Shown one piece after another: positions 37,368-49,497 of a stretch of 64,000 nucleotides of DNA. Numbering within the stretch: position 1 is the first letter of the stretch; each line of letters starts with the position of its first letter. Made by a program: the position numbers and the translations under genes. This DNA is from Neomesorhizobium sp963726065 (GTDB lineage: Bacteria; Pseudomonadota; Alphaproteobacteria; Rhizobiales; Rhizobiaceae): NCBI GenBank assembly GCA_963726065.1, contig CAVSAU010000018.1, positions 1 to 64,000 of the forward strand, read 5' to 3'. Below the pieces are notes generated by a model. The model did no database searches, was not told where the DNA came from, and worked only from the letters and a program-made list of their open reading frames with translations.

Positions 37368-37640
37368 TTAGTTGACGGCGTCCTTGAGGCCCTTGCCGGC
37401 CGAGAACTTCGGCACGGTGCGCGCGGGGATCTTCACTTCGGCGCCGGTCTGCGGGTTGCGGCCGGTGGTGGCGGCGCGCTTCGAAACCGAGAAATTGCCA
37501 AAGCCCACGAGCCTGACGTCCCCACCCTTCTTCAACTCTCCGGTGATTGCGGCGAACACCGCATCGACCGCAGCCTGCGCGTCGCCCTTGGAAATCTTCG
37601 CCGTGTCGGCGACGGCGGATGCAAGTTCGTTCTTGTTCAT
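37368..37640 (-). CDS. hupB: DNA-binding protein HU
   Basis: 90 residues, the canonical HU length, starting MNKNELASAVADTAKISKGDAQAAVDAVF. It contains the beta-arm signature GFGNFSVSKRAATTGRNPQTG and ends AGKGLKDAVN. It bends and compacts DNA in the nucleoid. It lies just downstream of lon in the same direction but is separated by two terminators, so it has its own promoter in the 37641-37750 gap. Confidence 0.96.
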   Translation of the reverse strand: MNKNELASAVADTAKISKGDAQAAVDAVFAAITGELKKGGDVRLVGFGNFSVSKRAATTGRNPQTGAEVKIPARTVPKFSAGKGLKDAVN

Positions 37641-37752
37641 AAAAAATTCCTTCCATGTGAGACCGGACCTAAACGATTCGACCGGCTGGAAACGAACTCT
37701 AGAAAGAGTTGTTCCGGGAACCAAGATGCGAAGGCCGGAAAAAACGCAAAAA

Positions 37753-37808
37753 AACCCGGAATTCCGGGCTTTTTTCACAGAAAAGCCGGGCGTGAGGCCC
37801 GGCTTTCC
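37753..37808 (-). terminator. Tandem terminators after lon
   Basis: Two consecutive hairpins on the leftward transcript: AAAGCCGGGC-ctca-CGCCCGGCTTTTC (about 37782-37808), then AAGCCCGG-aatt-CCGGGTTTTTTT (about 37753-37778). Each is followed by a T-run. Together they give a strong stop for lon transcription. Confidence 0.85.
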
Positions 37809-37831
37809 TTTGGTGATCGCAATCAGGACGT

Positions 37832-40249
<2,418 letters not shown>

Positions 40250-40474
40250 TGCCTTACCTTTCATTTCGCGGACGCCCTTGGCCAACCGCGAATCTCATCT
40301 TAACGGCCGCAAACCGTTCCGCCTACCTAACCGTTCGAACAACGGGGAGTTTTAGCACGGAGATCGGCCCCAACCTCATGACGTTAGTTGGCGTCGGACC
40401 GGGGAAAGATCAAGAGCAGACACGAAACCGTGGGCCTGATCGCGACCTCGGGGCTACCGCCCCCGCCATTCAAC

Positions 40475-40500
40475 GAAAACGGCGCCCTTCGGCGCCGCAT
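40475..40500 (-). terminator. Intrinsic terminator after clpX
   Basis: Leftward reading gives CGGCGCC-gaag-GGCGCCG (40480-40498) followed by TTTTCGTT, about 25 bp past the clpX stop. Confidence 0.75.
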
Positions 40501-40523
40501 CGTCAGGTTGTACGGCTTCACGC

Positions 40524-41792
40524 TCACGCGCTGACCGAACCCTTTTCCTTCTCCGAGTAGATATAGAGCGGTCGGGCGCTGCCGGTCACCACTTCCTCGG
40601 AAATCACCACTTCCTGCACCCCTTCGAGCGCCGGCAGTTCGAACATGGTGTCGAGCAGGATCGCTTCCATGATCGAGCGCAGGCCGCGCGCGCCGGTCTT
40701 GCGCTCGATGGCGCGCTTGGCGATCGCCGACAACGCATTCTCGTGGAACGTCAGGTCGACATTTTCCATCTCGAACAACCGCTGATACTGCTTCACCAGC
40801 GCGTTCTTCGGCTCGGTGAGGATCTGGATCAGCGCCGGCTCGTCGAGGTCCTCCAGCGTGGCCAGGACAGGCAGGCGGCCGACGAACTCCGGGATCAGGC
40901 CAAACTTAAGCAGGTCTTCCGGCTCCACCTGGCGGAAAAGATCGCCGGTGCGCCGGTCTTCCGGCGAGGCGACGGTGGCGCCGAAGCCGATCGAGGTCTT
41001 GCGGCCGCGATCCGAGATGATCTTGTCGAGGCCCGCGAAGGCGCCGCCGCAGATGAACAGGATATTGGCCGTGTCGACCTGCAGGAATTCCTGCTGCGGG
41101 TGCTTCCTGCCGCCCTGCGGCGGCACGGACGCGACCGTGCCTTCCATGATCTTCAGCAGCGCCTGCTGGACGCCCTCGCCCGACACGTCGCGGGTTATCG
41201 AGGGATTGTCCGACTTGCGGCTGATCTTGTCGATTTCGTCGATGTAGACGATGCCGCGCTGCGCCCGCTCGACATTGTAGTCGGCCGACTGCAGCAGCTT
41301 GAGGATGATGTTCTCGACGTCCTCGCCGACATAGCCGGCTTCGGTCAGCGTCGTGGCGTCCGCCATGGTGAACGGCACGTCGATGATGCGCGCCAGCGTC
41401 TGCGCAAGCAGCGTCTTGCCGCAGCCGGTTGGGCCGATCAGGAGGATGTTCGACTTCGCCAGCTCCACGTCGTTGTTCTTGCCGGCATGCGCGAGGCGCT
41501 TGTAGTGGTTGTGGACGGCCACCGAAAGGACGCGCTTGGCGTAGGGCTGGCCGATCACATAGTCATCCAGCACCTTCAGGATTTCCTGCGGTGTCGGCAC
41601 GCCCTCGCGGGACTTCACCATCGAGGTTTTGTTTTCCTCGCGGATGATGTCCATGCACAATTCGACGCATTCGTCGCAGATGAACACCGTTGGGCCGGCG
41701 ATCAGCTTGCGCACCTCGTGCTGGCTTTTGCCGCAGAACGAGCAGTAAAGCGTGTTCTTTGAATTGCCGCCGCTGTTGCTGACCTTGCTCAT
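40524..41792 (-). CDS. clpX: ATP-dependent Clp protease ATP-binding subunit ClpX
   Basis: 422 residues. An N-terminal C4 zinc-binding domain (CSFC ... CDEC) is followed by an AAA+ unfoldase with Walker A GPTGCGKTLLAQT, Walker B IVYIDEIDKISRK, the pore loop GYVGEDVE and the sensor region RTGARGLRSIMEAILLD. It unfolds tagged proteins and feeds them to ClpP. ATG 41792 is the standard start (MSKVSNSGG); a TTG two codons upstream is ignored. About 300 bp separate it from clpP. Confidence 0.96.
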   Translation of the reverse strand: MSKVSNSGGNSKNTLYCSFCGKSQHEVRKLIAGPTVFICDECVELCMDIIREENKTSMVKSREGVPTPQEILKVLDDYVIGQPYAKRVLSVAVHNHYKRLAHAGKNNDVELAKSNILLIGPTGCGKTLLAQTLARIIDVPFTMADATTLTEAGYVGEDVENIILKLLQSADYNVERAQRGIVYIDEIDKISRKSDNPSITRDVSGEGVQQALLKIMEGTVASVPPQGGRKHPQQEFLQVDTANILFICGGAFAGLDKIISDRGRKTSIGFGATVASPEDRRTGDLFRQVEPEDLLKFGLIPEFVGRLPVLATLEDLDEPALIQILTEPKNALVKQYQRLFEMENVDLTFHENALSAIAKRAIERKTGARGLRSIMEAILLDTMFELPALEGVQEVVISEEVVTGSARPLYIYSEKEKGSVSA

Positions 41793-42088
41793 TTTCAAGT
41801 CCCTTTCAGTACCGCCGTCCGGTCGACTGGCTGCGGCTTGAACTGCAATCTATGGCGGGAATCCGCCGCCGCCAACCCAAAGTTGGCATGATGCAGCGCA
41901 TTTCCGTACCGAACACCATTCAGAAAACGCGGCAATGATTTGCGGCTGCCCCGTCTGAAAGCTAAGCCGTCGAAGCTCAACATAGACTTAACGTAGGATG
42001 CCGGCCGCGTCGAGGGAACAGCCATTTGTGACAGAAATGACGCACAATCTTTCAAAAATAAGTCATCTCCGTCGGCTGGACCAGCGAG

Positions 42089-42721
42089 TTATTTCGCCGC
42101 GGCCGCCTCGATCGTCTCGCGCGACGAAATCACCTTGTCGATGAGGCCGAAATCCTTGGCTTCGTCGGCGGTCATGAAATGGTCGCGGTCGAGGGTTTTC
42201 TCGATCTCCTCGTAAGACTTGCCCGTGTGCTTGACATAGACCTCGTTGAGGCGGCGCTTCAGCTTGATGATGTCCTGGGCGTGGCGCTCGATGTCGGAGG
42301 CCTGGCCCTGGAAGCCGCCGGAAGGCTGGTGCACCATGATGCGGGCATTCGGCGTGGCGAAGCGCATGTCCTTCTCGCCGGCGCACAGAAGCAGCGACCC
42401 CATCGAAGCGGCCTGGCCGATGCACAGCGTCGAAACCGGCGGCTTGATGAATTGCATCGTGTCGTAGATCGCCATGCCGGAGGTCACAACGCCGCCCGGC
42501 GAATTGATGTAGAGGTTAATCTCTTTCTTCGGGTTCTCGGCTTCGAGGAACAAGAGCTGCGCGCAGACCAGCGTCGCCATCCCGTCCTCGACCGGGCCGG
42601 TGATGAAGATGATGCGCTCCTTGAGCAGGCGCGAGAAGATGTCGAAAGCCCGCTCGCCGCGATTGGTCTGTTCGACGACCATCGGCACGAGATTCATGTA
42701 GGTATCGGCGGGGTGCTTCAT
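42089..42721 (-). CDS. clpP: ATP-dependent Clp protease proteolytic subunit ClpP
   Basis: 210 residues. The catalytic serine lies in GQAASMGSLLL and the histidine in ARIMVHQPSGGFQGQ, with the aspartate in the ...DRDHFM segment region. The IGF-loop pocket side (FLEAENPKKEINLYINSPGG) is also typical. It forms the double heptamer chamber with ClpX as partner. An open 220 bp upstream presumably carries the promoter. Confidence 0.96.
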   Translation of the reverse strand: MKHPADTYMNLVPMVVEQTNRGERAFDIFSRLLKERIIFITGPVEDGMATLVCAQLLFLEAENPKKEINLYINSPGGVVTSGMAIYDTMQFIKPPVSTLCIGQAASMGSLLLCAGEKDMRFATPNARIMVHQPSGGFQGQASDIERHAQDIIKLKRRLNEVYVKHTGKSYEEIEKTLDRDHFMTADEAKDFGLIDKVISSRETIEAAAAK

Positions 42722-42945
42722 AAAACGGCCTTTTCAGGAGGAGAGTTCAGCGCCAGACGGGCTGAATCGGTTGTTCCGGATTTCTTCCTAGATAGGACGC
42801 CCTAACCCTTTCGCGCAAGGCCGGCGGCTTCCGGCCAGCCATTTGGGCAGGAGTTTGCATCCGCCAAGCCCTCATATGGCCAATTCCGCGGGGCTCTGAA
42901 CCCTTAGCCGCATCATGGAGCGAGACTTGGCGGCCCCTCAAGGTC

Positions 42946-44050
42946 TCAAACCAGCTCTGCCCGCAGCCAGCGCTTCAGGCCGTCGACATCGCCGTCGCCG
43001 ACGGCCTTCGCCACGCGACGCCCCACCGCCGCGCCGAACTTGTAGCCGTGGCCGGAGCAGGCCGACACGACCAGGCACTTCTCCCTGTCGTGCGCCATGA
43101 ACTTCTCGTCGGCGGTGAAGGTGTAGGCGCAGGTGACGACCTCGGTCACCCGATACGCGTCGATCCGCGCGATCGGCGGCGAAAACAGGTTGCGGATCGC
43201 CTCGCCCTCGCCCGGCACCGGAACCCGGTTCCAGTCGGCATCGCTGGTCGCCACCTTGTGCAGGCCCGAGCCGAACTTCATGCCGGCGCCGCCCGAAGGC
43301 GGGATCATGTAGCCGTCGGTCTTGCCGCCGACATCGAGAATGACAGGAGCTGCTTCCCATGCCGCCTTCAGGTCCGCGGGCGGCTCTGCGTAGGCCAACG
43401 CCGTGCGAAAGGTCTTCAGTTCGCCGCCGAGTTCCGGAAACAGTTTCAGCACCCAGGCGCCGGCGCGTCACCACGATGCGGTCGGCCTGCATTGTCTCGC
43501 CGGCATGGAGCGTCACCAGGCCGGCTTGCGCGTCGACCGCGACAACCCTGCTGTCTTCATAGACGTTGGCGCCGTTGGCCCGCAGCCATTCGGCCATGCC
43601 GGCAGCGATCTTCCTGCAATGCAGGGCGCCGCCGTCCGGCGAAAAATAGGCGTAGCGGAACGTGTCGGGCTCCAGGAACGGCCAGCGCGCCGCTGCCGCC
43701 TCCGGCCCAAGCAGTTCGATCGGCCAGCCGCCCTCCTCCATGCCTTCGCGGTATTCCTCCGCCTCGTCGCCTGCTTCGCGCGACACGCACAAAAATCCGC
43801 GCGGATCGAGATGGCTCTCCCCGAGATCGCCCCACAACTCGTCCCAGGCTTCATAAGCCTCGGTGATCAGCGCGCCATATCCGCTGTTGGCCCGGTAAGC
43901 GCGCCGAATGATGCGGTGGTGATCGCCCGACGCCGCCAGCGGGTTGGGAATCTTGCCCTGTTCGACGATCGTCACCCGGTGCCCGGCCTTGACCAGCGAC
44001 CAGGCGGTGGAAAGTCCGGCTATCCCCGCGCCCACCACGATCACATTCAT
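42946..44050 (-). CDS. Sarcosine-oxidase-like FAD-dependent oxidoreductase, interrupted by a frameshift
   Basis: DAO-family flavoenzyme of about 368 residues across one break. The dinucleotide motif is VVGAGIAGLSTAWSLVKAGHRVTIVE. Near the C-terminus lie TCAYTFTADEKF, where the cysteine matches the covalent-flavin position of monomeric sarcosine/N-methyltryptophan oxidases, and SACSGHGYKFGAAVGR. The frame changes near 43468; removing one C restores IVVTAGAWVLKLFPELGG. It oxidises a secondary amine or N-methyl amino acid, yielding H2O2; the substrate is unknown. It is divergent from the P450 gene. Confidence 0.85.
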
Positions 44051-44137
44051 TCACTGTCCTTCGCGCTGGCTCTGGCCCAACCGACGGCGGGAGCCCGGCC
44101 AAACATACGGTCTGGCCTCGCCAAGGCAAGGCAGGCC

Positions 44138-44240
44138 AGAGCATTTTGCAGCCAGGTGGAATCACCTGGCGTCGCACAAATGCGGCTAAAACAAACAGAT
44201 AGAGCGGAATGCCAGGTTCACCTTGAGTGCATTCCGCTCT
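44138..44240. repeat. Dispersed intergenic repeat, copy 2
   Basis: Begins AGCATTTTGCAGCCAGGTGG and ends GAGTGCATTCCGCTCT; it aligns along its length with the copy at 28020-28122, including AAATGCGGCTAAAACAAACA and AGATAGAGCGGAATGCC. It occupies most of the gap between two divergent genes, so it may overlap their promoters. Confidence 0.75.
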
Positions 44241-44251
44241 AATGAGCAAAA

Positions 44252-45505
44252 ATGACCGAACACGTTGCGCCATCCTACCTCGACTTCCACCCGGCCACCC
44301 GCCGCCTGCGGCTCGACCCGCACGAGTCGGCATTCTTCCAGAATCCCTACGAGGCCTATGCCTGGCTGCACACGCAAGGCGGTGCGTTCTTCTGGGAGGA
44401 TTTCGGATTCTGGTGCTTCGGCGGTTATGACGACGTCAACCGGCTGCTGCGTGACCGTAAGTTCGGGCGCCAGAACCCGGCCGGCATTCCCGACAGCCGT
44501 GGCGTCGGAGCGGACCGCTCGCATCTCGCAGCCTTCGATTCCGTCGAAGCGAATTCCATGCTCGAGCTTGAGCCGCCCGTGCACACGCGACTGCGCACGC
44601 TGGTCAACCGCGCCTTCGTCTCGCGGCAGGTCGAACGGCTTAGGCCGCGCGTCGAAGCGCTCGCCAACGAACTGGTCGACCGCTTCGAACCCGGCCAGCC
44701 CGTGGACCTGCTGCCGGCCTTCGCCGCGCCGCTGCCGATCACCATCATCGCGGAAATGCTTGGCGTTCCCGTCGAGATGGGTCCGCAACTGCTCGACTGG
44801 TCGCATGAGATGGTGGCCATGTACATGCATGGCCGCAACCGGGACACCGAGGACCGCGCTAACGCCGCGGCGCGCGAATTCTGCGATTTCCTGCGCTCCT
44901 ACGCGGCCGAGCGGCGCAAGAAACCCGGCGATGATCTTTTGTCCTTGCTCCTGTCCGCACAGGAAGACGGCCAGAAGCTCAATGAAGACGAACTCGTCTC
45001 TTCGACCATCCTTCTCCTCAACGCCGGCCACGAGGCGACGGTCCATCAGGCCGGAAACGCGGTGCTTGCGCTCTTGAGCCGGGGCGGCGATACCAGCCGT
45101 TTCTTCACGACGCCCGAGGCGACCGCCGCGACCGTCGAGGAGTGCCTGCGCTTTGACGCTCCGCTGCACATGTTCATGCGCTACGCCTACGAGGAGATGG
45201 AGGCCGGCGCCGGCATTTCCGTCAAACCCGGCGAGCGGGTCGGCCTGCTGCTTGGCATGGCCAATCACGATCCCCGCGCTTTCGCCAATCCCGGAGTATT
45301 CGAACCGCACCGTGCCGATCAGAAAAACGTCTCGTTCGGCGCCGGTATCCATTTCTGCATCGGTGCGCCGCTCGCCAGGCTGGAACTGCAGGTCGCGTTG
45401 AAAGTCCTGTTCGACCGCCTGCCGAGCCTGCAACTGGCCGAAGAACCGCGTTTCCGCGACACCTATCATTTCCATGGGCTGGAAAGACTGATCGTCAGTT
45501 TCTGA
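44252..45505 (+). CDS. Cytochrome P450
   Basis: 417-residue soluble bacterial P450. The heme-ligand loop is FGAGIHFCIGAPLAR (cysteine near residue 360), the K-helix ExxR is in VEECLRFD, and the I-helix oxygen-activating segment is LLNAGHEAT. It hydroxylates an unknown organic substrate with electrons from a ferredoxin system that is not encoded nearby. Substrate-recognition regions give no safe assignment. It starts at ATG 44252 directly after a dispersed repeat. Confidence 0.94.
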   Translation: MTEHVAPSYLDFHPATRRLRLDPHESAFFQNPYEAYAWLHTQGGAFFWEDFGFWCFGGYDDVNRLLRDRKFGRQNPAGIPDSRGVGADRSHLAAFDSVEANSMLELEPPVHTRLRTLVNRAFVSRQVERLRPRVEALANELVDRFEPGQPVDLLPAFAAPLPITIIAEMLGVPVEMGPQLLDWSHEMVAMYMHGRNRDTEDRANAAAREFCDFLRSYAAERRKKPGDDLLSLLLSAQEDGQKLNEDELVSSTILLLNAGHEATVHQAGNAVLALLSRGGDTSRFFTTPEATAATVEECLRFDAPLHMFMRYAYEEMEAGAGISVKPGERVGLLLGMANHDPRAFANPGVFEPHRADQKNVSFGAGIHFCIGAPLARLELQVALKVLFDRLPSLQLAEEPRFRDTYHFHGLERLIVSF

Positions 45506-45582
45506 TCGGCTGCGCTCTGGACCATGCGAAAGGCAGGTCCAAGCGGTTGCGCCCTCAGGCTGTCATTTGCCACATAGCGCCC

Positions 45583-46467
45583 ATGGCTCCCGAACCGTCA
45601 AACCTCAAAGCAGTTCTCTGGATGGCCGGAGCGATCGCCTGCTTCATGACAATGGCGGTGGCGGGCCGCGCCACCACTGACGTGCTCAACGTTTTCCAGG
45701 TGATGGAAATGCGCTCGGTGATCGGCCTCATTATGCTGATGCCGCTTGTCTACCTCGCCGGCGGGCTGCGGGCGATGAAAACGGCGCATCCGTGGCGGCA
45801 TGTTCTTCGCAATGTCACGCATTATGCCGGCCAGGCGGCCTGGCTCTATGCGCTGACGCTGATCCCGCTTGCGGAACTGATCTCGATCGAATTCACCGCC
45901 CCGATCTGGACAGCAATTCTGGCGGTCACCCTGCTCGGTGAAAGACTGGATGCCGGGCGTGTCGCCGCGATCGTGCTCGGCCTGGTCGGCGTCGCCGTCA
46001 TCGTGCGTCCGGGGCTCGATACCGTAAACCCCGGGCATCTTGTCGTGCTGGGTGCCGCCGTCGCATTCGGCATCTCCGTGGTGCTGACGAAAATGCTCAC
46101 CCGCACCGAGAGCGTCGTGCGGATCATCTTCTGGATGCTTGTGATCCAGTCGATCATCGGGATCGTTCCCGCCCTGCAGGTGTGGAAGAACCCGCCGCTC
46201 GAATTGTGGCCATGGATCCTGCTCATCGCCTTCTCCGGCGCTTTCTCGCATTTCTGCATGGCGCGCGCGCTGGCCTATGCCGATGCCACCGTCATCATGC
46301 CGATGGATTTTCTGCGGGTGCCGCTGGCGGCCCTCATTGGCTGGCTGCTTTACAGCGAGCAGGTCGATATCTTCACCGCCGCCGGCGCGGCATTGATCCT
46401 GTTGGGCAACCTGCTCAACCTGCCGCGGCGCAGCCGCGCGAAGGAACCGGAAACGGTTATCCCCTGA
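45583..46467 (+). CDS. EamA/DMT-family drug/metabolite transporter
   Basis: 294 residues with ten hydrophobic segments in two EamA repeats. Family strings are IGLIMLMPLVYLAGG, YAGQAAWLYALTLIPLAELISIEFTAPIWTAILAV and, in the second half, FSHFCMARALAYADATVIMPMDFLRVPLAALIGWLLYSE. The usual role is export of amino acids or metabolites. ATG 45583 is preferred over the TTG at 45547. Confidence 0.9.
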   Translation: MAPEPSNLKAVLWMAGAIACFMTMAVAGRATTDVLNVFQVMEMRSVIGLIMLMPLVYLAGGLRAMKTAHPWRHVLRNVTHYAGQAAWLYALTLIPLAELISIEFTAPIWTAILAVTLLGERLDAGRVAAIVLGLVGVAVIVRPGLDTVNPGHLVVLGAAVAFGISVVLTKMLTRTESVVRIIFWMLVIQSIIGIVPALQVWKNPPLELWPWILLIAFSGAFSHFCMARALAYADATVIMPMDFLRVPLAALIGWLLYSEQVDIFTAAGAALILLGNLLNLPRRSRAKEPETVIP

Positions 46468-46677
46468 GGCTCCACGGCTCATCCCGCTACAACCTCTCTC
46501 TCACGCGGTTTTGCCAGCATCCTTTTTCACTTCACGATTGCGCGATTGGCCCGCACCCTGTCTTGCCGTGGGTGGCGTTGCCACTCTACGCTGAAGTCAG
46601 CTACGCCTCGACGCCCTGCGTCCCGTGCCCAGCCAACCGAGGCGTAAGCACCAATTGCTCGAAGAGGAGAGCATTCC

Positions 46678-47136
46678 ATGGTCGCTTTTACCCTCAATGG
46701 CGAAGCGCGTACGCTCGACGCCGACCCGGAGATGCCGCTGCTCTGGGGCATCCGTGACATGATCGGTCTGACCGGCACGAAATTCGGCTGCGGCATGGCA
46801 CAGTGCGGCGCCTGCACGGTTCATATCGACGGCACTCCTACCCGCTCCTGCCAGACCGCGATCGGCGATGTGGAAGGCATGTCGGTGACGACGATCGAGG
46901 GCCTTTCCGGAAAGGTCGGCGAAACGGTGCAGACCGTCTGGGCCGAACTCGACGTGCCGCAATGCGGCTACTGCCAGTCCGGCCAGATCATGTCCGCGGC
47001 GGCGCTGCTGGTAGAGACCCCGAAGCCGACTGACGAGGACATCGATTCGGCGATGAGCGGCAATCTCTGCCGCTGCGCCACATATCAACGCATCCGCGCG
47101 GCGATCCATGAAGCCGCCCACCGCCTGGAGGCATAG
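46678..47136 (+). CDS. (2Fe-2S) subunit of an IorA-type molybdenum hydroxylase
   Basis: 152 residues. The plant-ferredoxin-like cluster is bound by CGMAQCGACTVHIDG...C, and the second, helical cluster by CGYCQSGQIMSAAALL ... NLCRCATYQRIRAAI. The protein resembles the small subunit of isoquinoline 1-oxidoreductase and membrane aldehyde dehydrogenases. Its stop is 2 bp before the next start, so the two subunits are co-translated. GAAGAGGAGAG upstream of ATG 46678 gives a good ribosome binding site. Confidence 0.92.
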   Translation: MVAFTLNGEARTLDADPEMPLLWGIRDMIGLTGTKFGCGMAQCGACTVHIDGTPTRSCQTAIGDVEGMSVTTIEGLSGKVGETVQTVWAELDVPQCGYCQSGQIMSAAALLVETPKPTDEDIDSAMSGNLCRCATYQRIRAAIHEAAHRLEA

Positions 47137-47138
47137 TC

Positions 47139-49334
47139 ATGCTCCCACATCGCATCGAAATCGCCACCGCACGGCCTTCGCGCCGCCAGTTTCTCATCGG
47201 AACCGCCGCCACGGCCAGCCTGGTGATCGGCTACCGGCTGATTGCCGCCGACCCGGCAATGGCTCAAGACGCGGCAAAGCCGCCGGCCAATCCGTTCCAG
47301 GCCTATGTCGAGATCAGCCCCGACAACCGGATCGTCATTCACTCGTCGCAGTTCGAGATGGGGCAAGGCTCCTATTTCGGCATTGCCACGCTTGTCATGG
47401 AAGAACTCGACGGCGATTGGGCGCAAGTCGACGTCGTCGGCGCCTCCGGCAACGCGGCACTCTACGGCAACCTTGCCTGGGGCGGCGTCGCGCAGGGCAC
47501 GGGCGGCTCCACCTCGATGACCTCTTCATGGCAACGCTACCGGCAGGCAGGTGCCGCGGCGCGCGCCATGCTGGTCGCCGCAGCCGCCAAGCAATGGAAC
47601 GTACCGGCCGGTGAAATCAGCGTCGCCTCGGGTGTGCTCTCTCATCCCTCGGGAACGAAGGCGACATTTGGCGAGTTGGCGACTGCTGCGGCAGGCATGC
47701 AGGTGCCATCCGAACTGCCGCTGAAACAGAAAGCGGAATGGACGCAGATCGGCGCTGACGGGCTGAAGCGCTACGATTCCGGCGGCAAGACCAACGGCAC
47801 CCAGGCCTACACGATCGACCTGAAGATGGACGGCCTGCTGACCGCCGTGATGATCCATCCGCCGAAATTCGGCGCCACGGTGAAAAGCTTCGACGCGGCC
47901 AAGGCAAAGGCGTTCGACGGCGTCGTAGACGTCGTGCAGACGCCGCGCGGCGTCGCCGTCGTCGGCAGCAACATGTGGACAGCCTTGAAGGGCCGCGACC
48001 TGGTGACCGTCGAGTGGGATGAGGCCAAGGCGGAACAGCGCGGCTCGGCCGAAATCCTTGACCAGTACCGCAAGCTAGCGGCCGAACCCGCGAAGGCGAA
48101 CGCCCGCAATGACGGCGACGCCGTATCCGCCCTTTCCTCCTCGGCAAGCACGGTGGAAGGCAGCTACGAGTTCCCGTATCTCGCTCATGCATCGCTTGAG
48201 CCGCTCAACGCGATTGCGCGGATCGGCGACGATGGCGCTGTCGAAGTGTGGGGCGGGCATCAGATGCCGGATCTCTATCAGGCGGTCGCAGCGCAGGTCG
48301 CCGGCGTGACGCCCGACAAGGTGAAACTGCATGTGATGAAGACCGGCGGCAGTTTTGGCCGCCGCGCGGTCGCAGACGCCGACCTGATCGTCGAGGCGGT
48401 CGCCACCGCCAAGGCGCTTGGGCCGGGCAAACCGGTCAAGATCCAGTGGACACGCGAAAACGACATGCGCGGCGGCCGCTACCGCCCGGCCTATGTGCAT
48501 GCGATCAAGGCGGGCCTCGACAAGGACGGCAAACTGGTCGCGCTGCACGATCATATTGTCGGGCAGTCGATCCTCGGTGGCTCCCCGTTTGCCGCCATGA
48601 TCCAGAATGGCGTCGACGCCACCTCGGTCGAGGGCGCGTCCAACCTGCCCTACGCGATCCCCAACGTGAAGATCGACCTCACCACGACCGATGTGAACAT
48701 TCCGGTGCTGTGGTGGCGTTCGGTCGGCTCGACCCACACCGCCTATGTGATCGAAACCTTCATGGACGAGCTTGCCGCGGCCGCCAAACGCGACCCGGTC
48801 GAGTTCCGACTGTCGATGCTGGAGCAACACCCTCGGCACGCGGCGGTGCTGCGTCTTGCCGCGGAAAAGGCCGGCTGGGACAAACCGCTCACGGAAGGCC
48901 GCTTCCGCGGCGTTGCGCTGCATGAGAGTTTTTCGACCTTCGTGGCGGAAATCGTGGAAATCACCTTCAAGAGCGCCAGCGACTTCAGCGTCGACCGGGT
49001 CGTCTGCGCGGTGGATTGCGGCATCGCCATCAACCCCGACCAGATCCGCGCGCAGATGGAAGGCGGCATCGGCTTCGGGCTCGGCGCCATCCTGCAGGAG
49101 GAATTGACGCTGACCGGCGGCGTGGTCGACCAGGAAAACTACGACACCTATACGCCGCTGCGCATCGACCAGATGCCGAAGGTCGAGGTGCATATCGTGG
49201 CATCCGACGAGCCACCCACGGGCGTCGGCGAACCCGGTGTGCCGCCGATTGGACCGGCGGTCGCCAATGCGTTGAGGGCGGCCACCGGCAAGACGATCCG
49301 CAGCCTGCCGATCAGCAAGGGGCTCTCGGCGTAA
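47139..49334 (+). CDS. IorB-type molybdopterin-binding subunit (Tat-exported)
   Basis: 731 residues. The N-terminus has a twin-arginine-type signal, PSRRQFLIGTAATASLVIG, with cleavage near AMA-QDA, so the enzyme should act in the periplasm. The molybdenum-cofactor domains follow, with GGVAQGTGGSTSMT, TGGSFGRRAVADADLIVEA, SVGSTHTAYVIETFMDEL and the catalytic glutamate loop GVGEPGVPP. Together with the iron-sulfur subunit it would oxidise aldehydes or N-heterocycles and pass electrons to a cytochrome. No cytochrome c or MocA-type maturation gene follows. Confidence 0.9.
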   Translation: MLPHRIEIATARPSRRQFLIGTAATASLVIGYRLIAADPAMAQDAAKPPANPFQAYVEISPDNRIVIHSSQFEMGQGSYFGIATLVMEELDGDWAQVDVVGASGNAALYGNLAWGGVAQGTGGSTSMTSSWQRYRQAGAAARAMLVAAAAKQWNVPAGEISVASGVLSHPSGTKATFGELATAAAGMQVPSELPLKQKAEWTQIGADGLKRYDSGGKTNGTQAYTIDLKMDGLLTAVMIHPPKFGATVKSFDAAKAKAFDGVVDVVQTPRGVAVVGSNMWTALKGRDLVTVEWDEAKAEQRGSAEILDQYRKLAAEPAKANARNDGDAVSALSSSASTVEGSYEFPYLAHASLEPLNAIARIGDDGAVEVWGGHQMPDLYQAVAAQVAGVTPDKVKLHVMKTGGSFGRRAVADADLIVEAVATAKALGPGKPVKIQWTRENDMRGGRYRPAYVHAIKAGLDKDGKLVALHDHIVGQSILGGSPFAAMIQNGVDATSVEGASNLPYAIPNVKIDLTTTDVNIPVLWWRSVGSTHTAYVIETFMDELAAAAKRDPVEFRLSMLEQHPRHAAVLRLAAEKAGWDKPLTEGRFRGVALHESFSTFVAEIVEITFKSASDFSVDRVVCAVDCGIAINPDQIRAQMEGGIGFGLGAILQEELTLTGGVVDQENYDTYTPLRIDQMPKVEVHIVASDEPPTGVGEPGVPPIGPAVANALRAATGKTIRSLPISKGLSA

Positions 49335-49335
49335 G

Positions 49336-49427
49336 CGCATTTGCAGCCAAATGGAATCATTTGGCAAAATGCGGCAAAACAATAGTTAGAGCGAGTTTCG
49401 CTTCTAAGAGAACCGGAACCGCTCTAT
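49336..49427. repeat. Dispersed intergenic repeat, divergent copy 3
   Basis: Shares GCATTTGCAGCCAAATGGAATCATTTGG and the AAATGCGGCAAAACAA part with copies 1 and 2, but the right half differs (AGAGCGAGTTTCGCTTCT ... GAACCGCTCT). This suggests a mosaic element built of exchangeable modules. It may also act as the terminator for the molybdenum hydroxylase genes. Confidence 0.65.
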
Positions 49428-49497
49428 GTTTCGTACCGTTCCGGCCGGGTGACAACAAATCCGGCCGGAACGGATTCAGATCACCCGCTGCCAACCT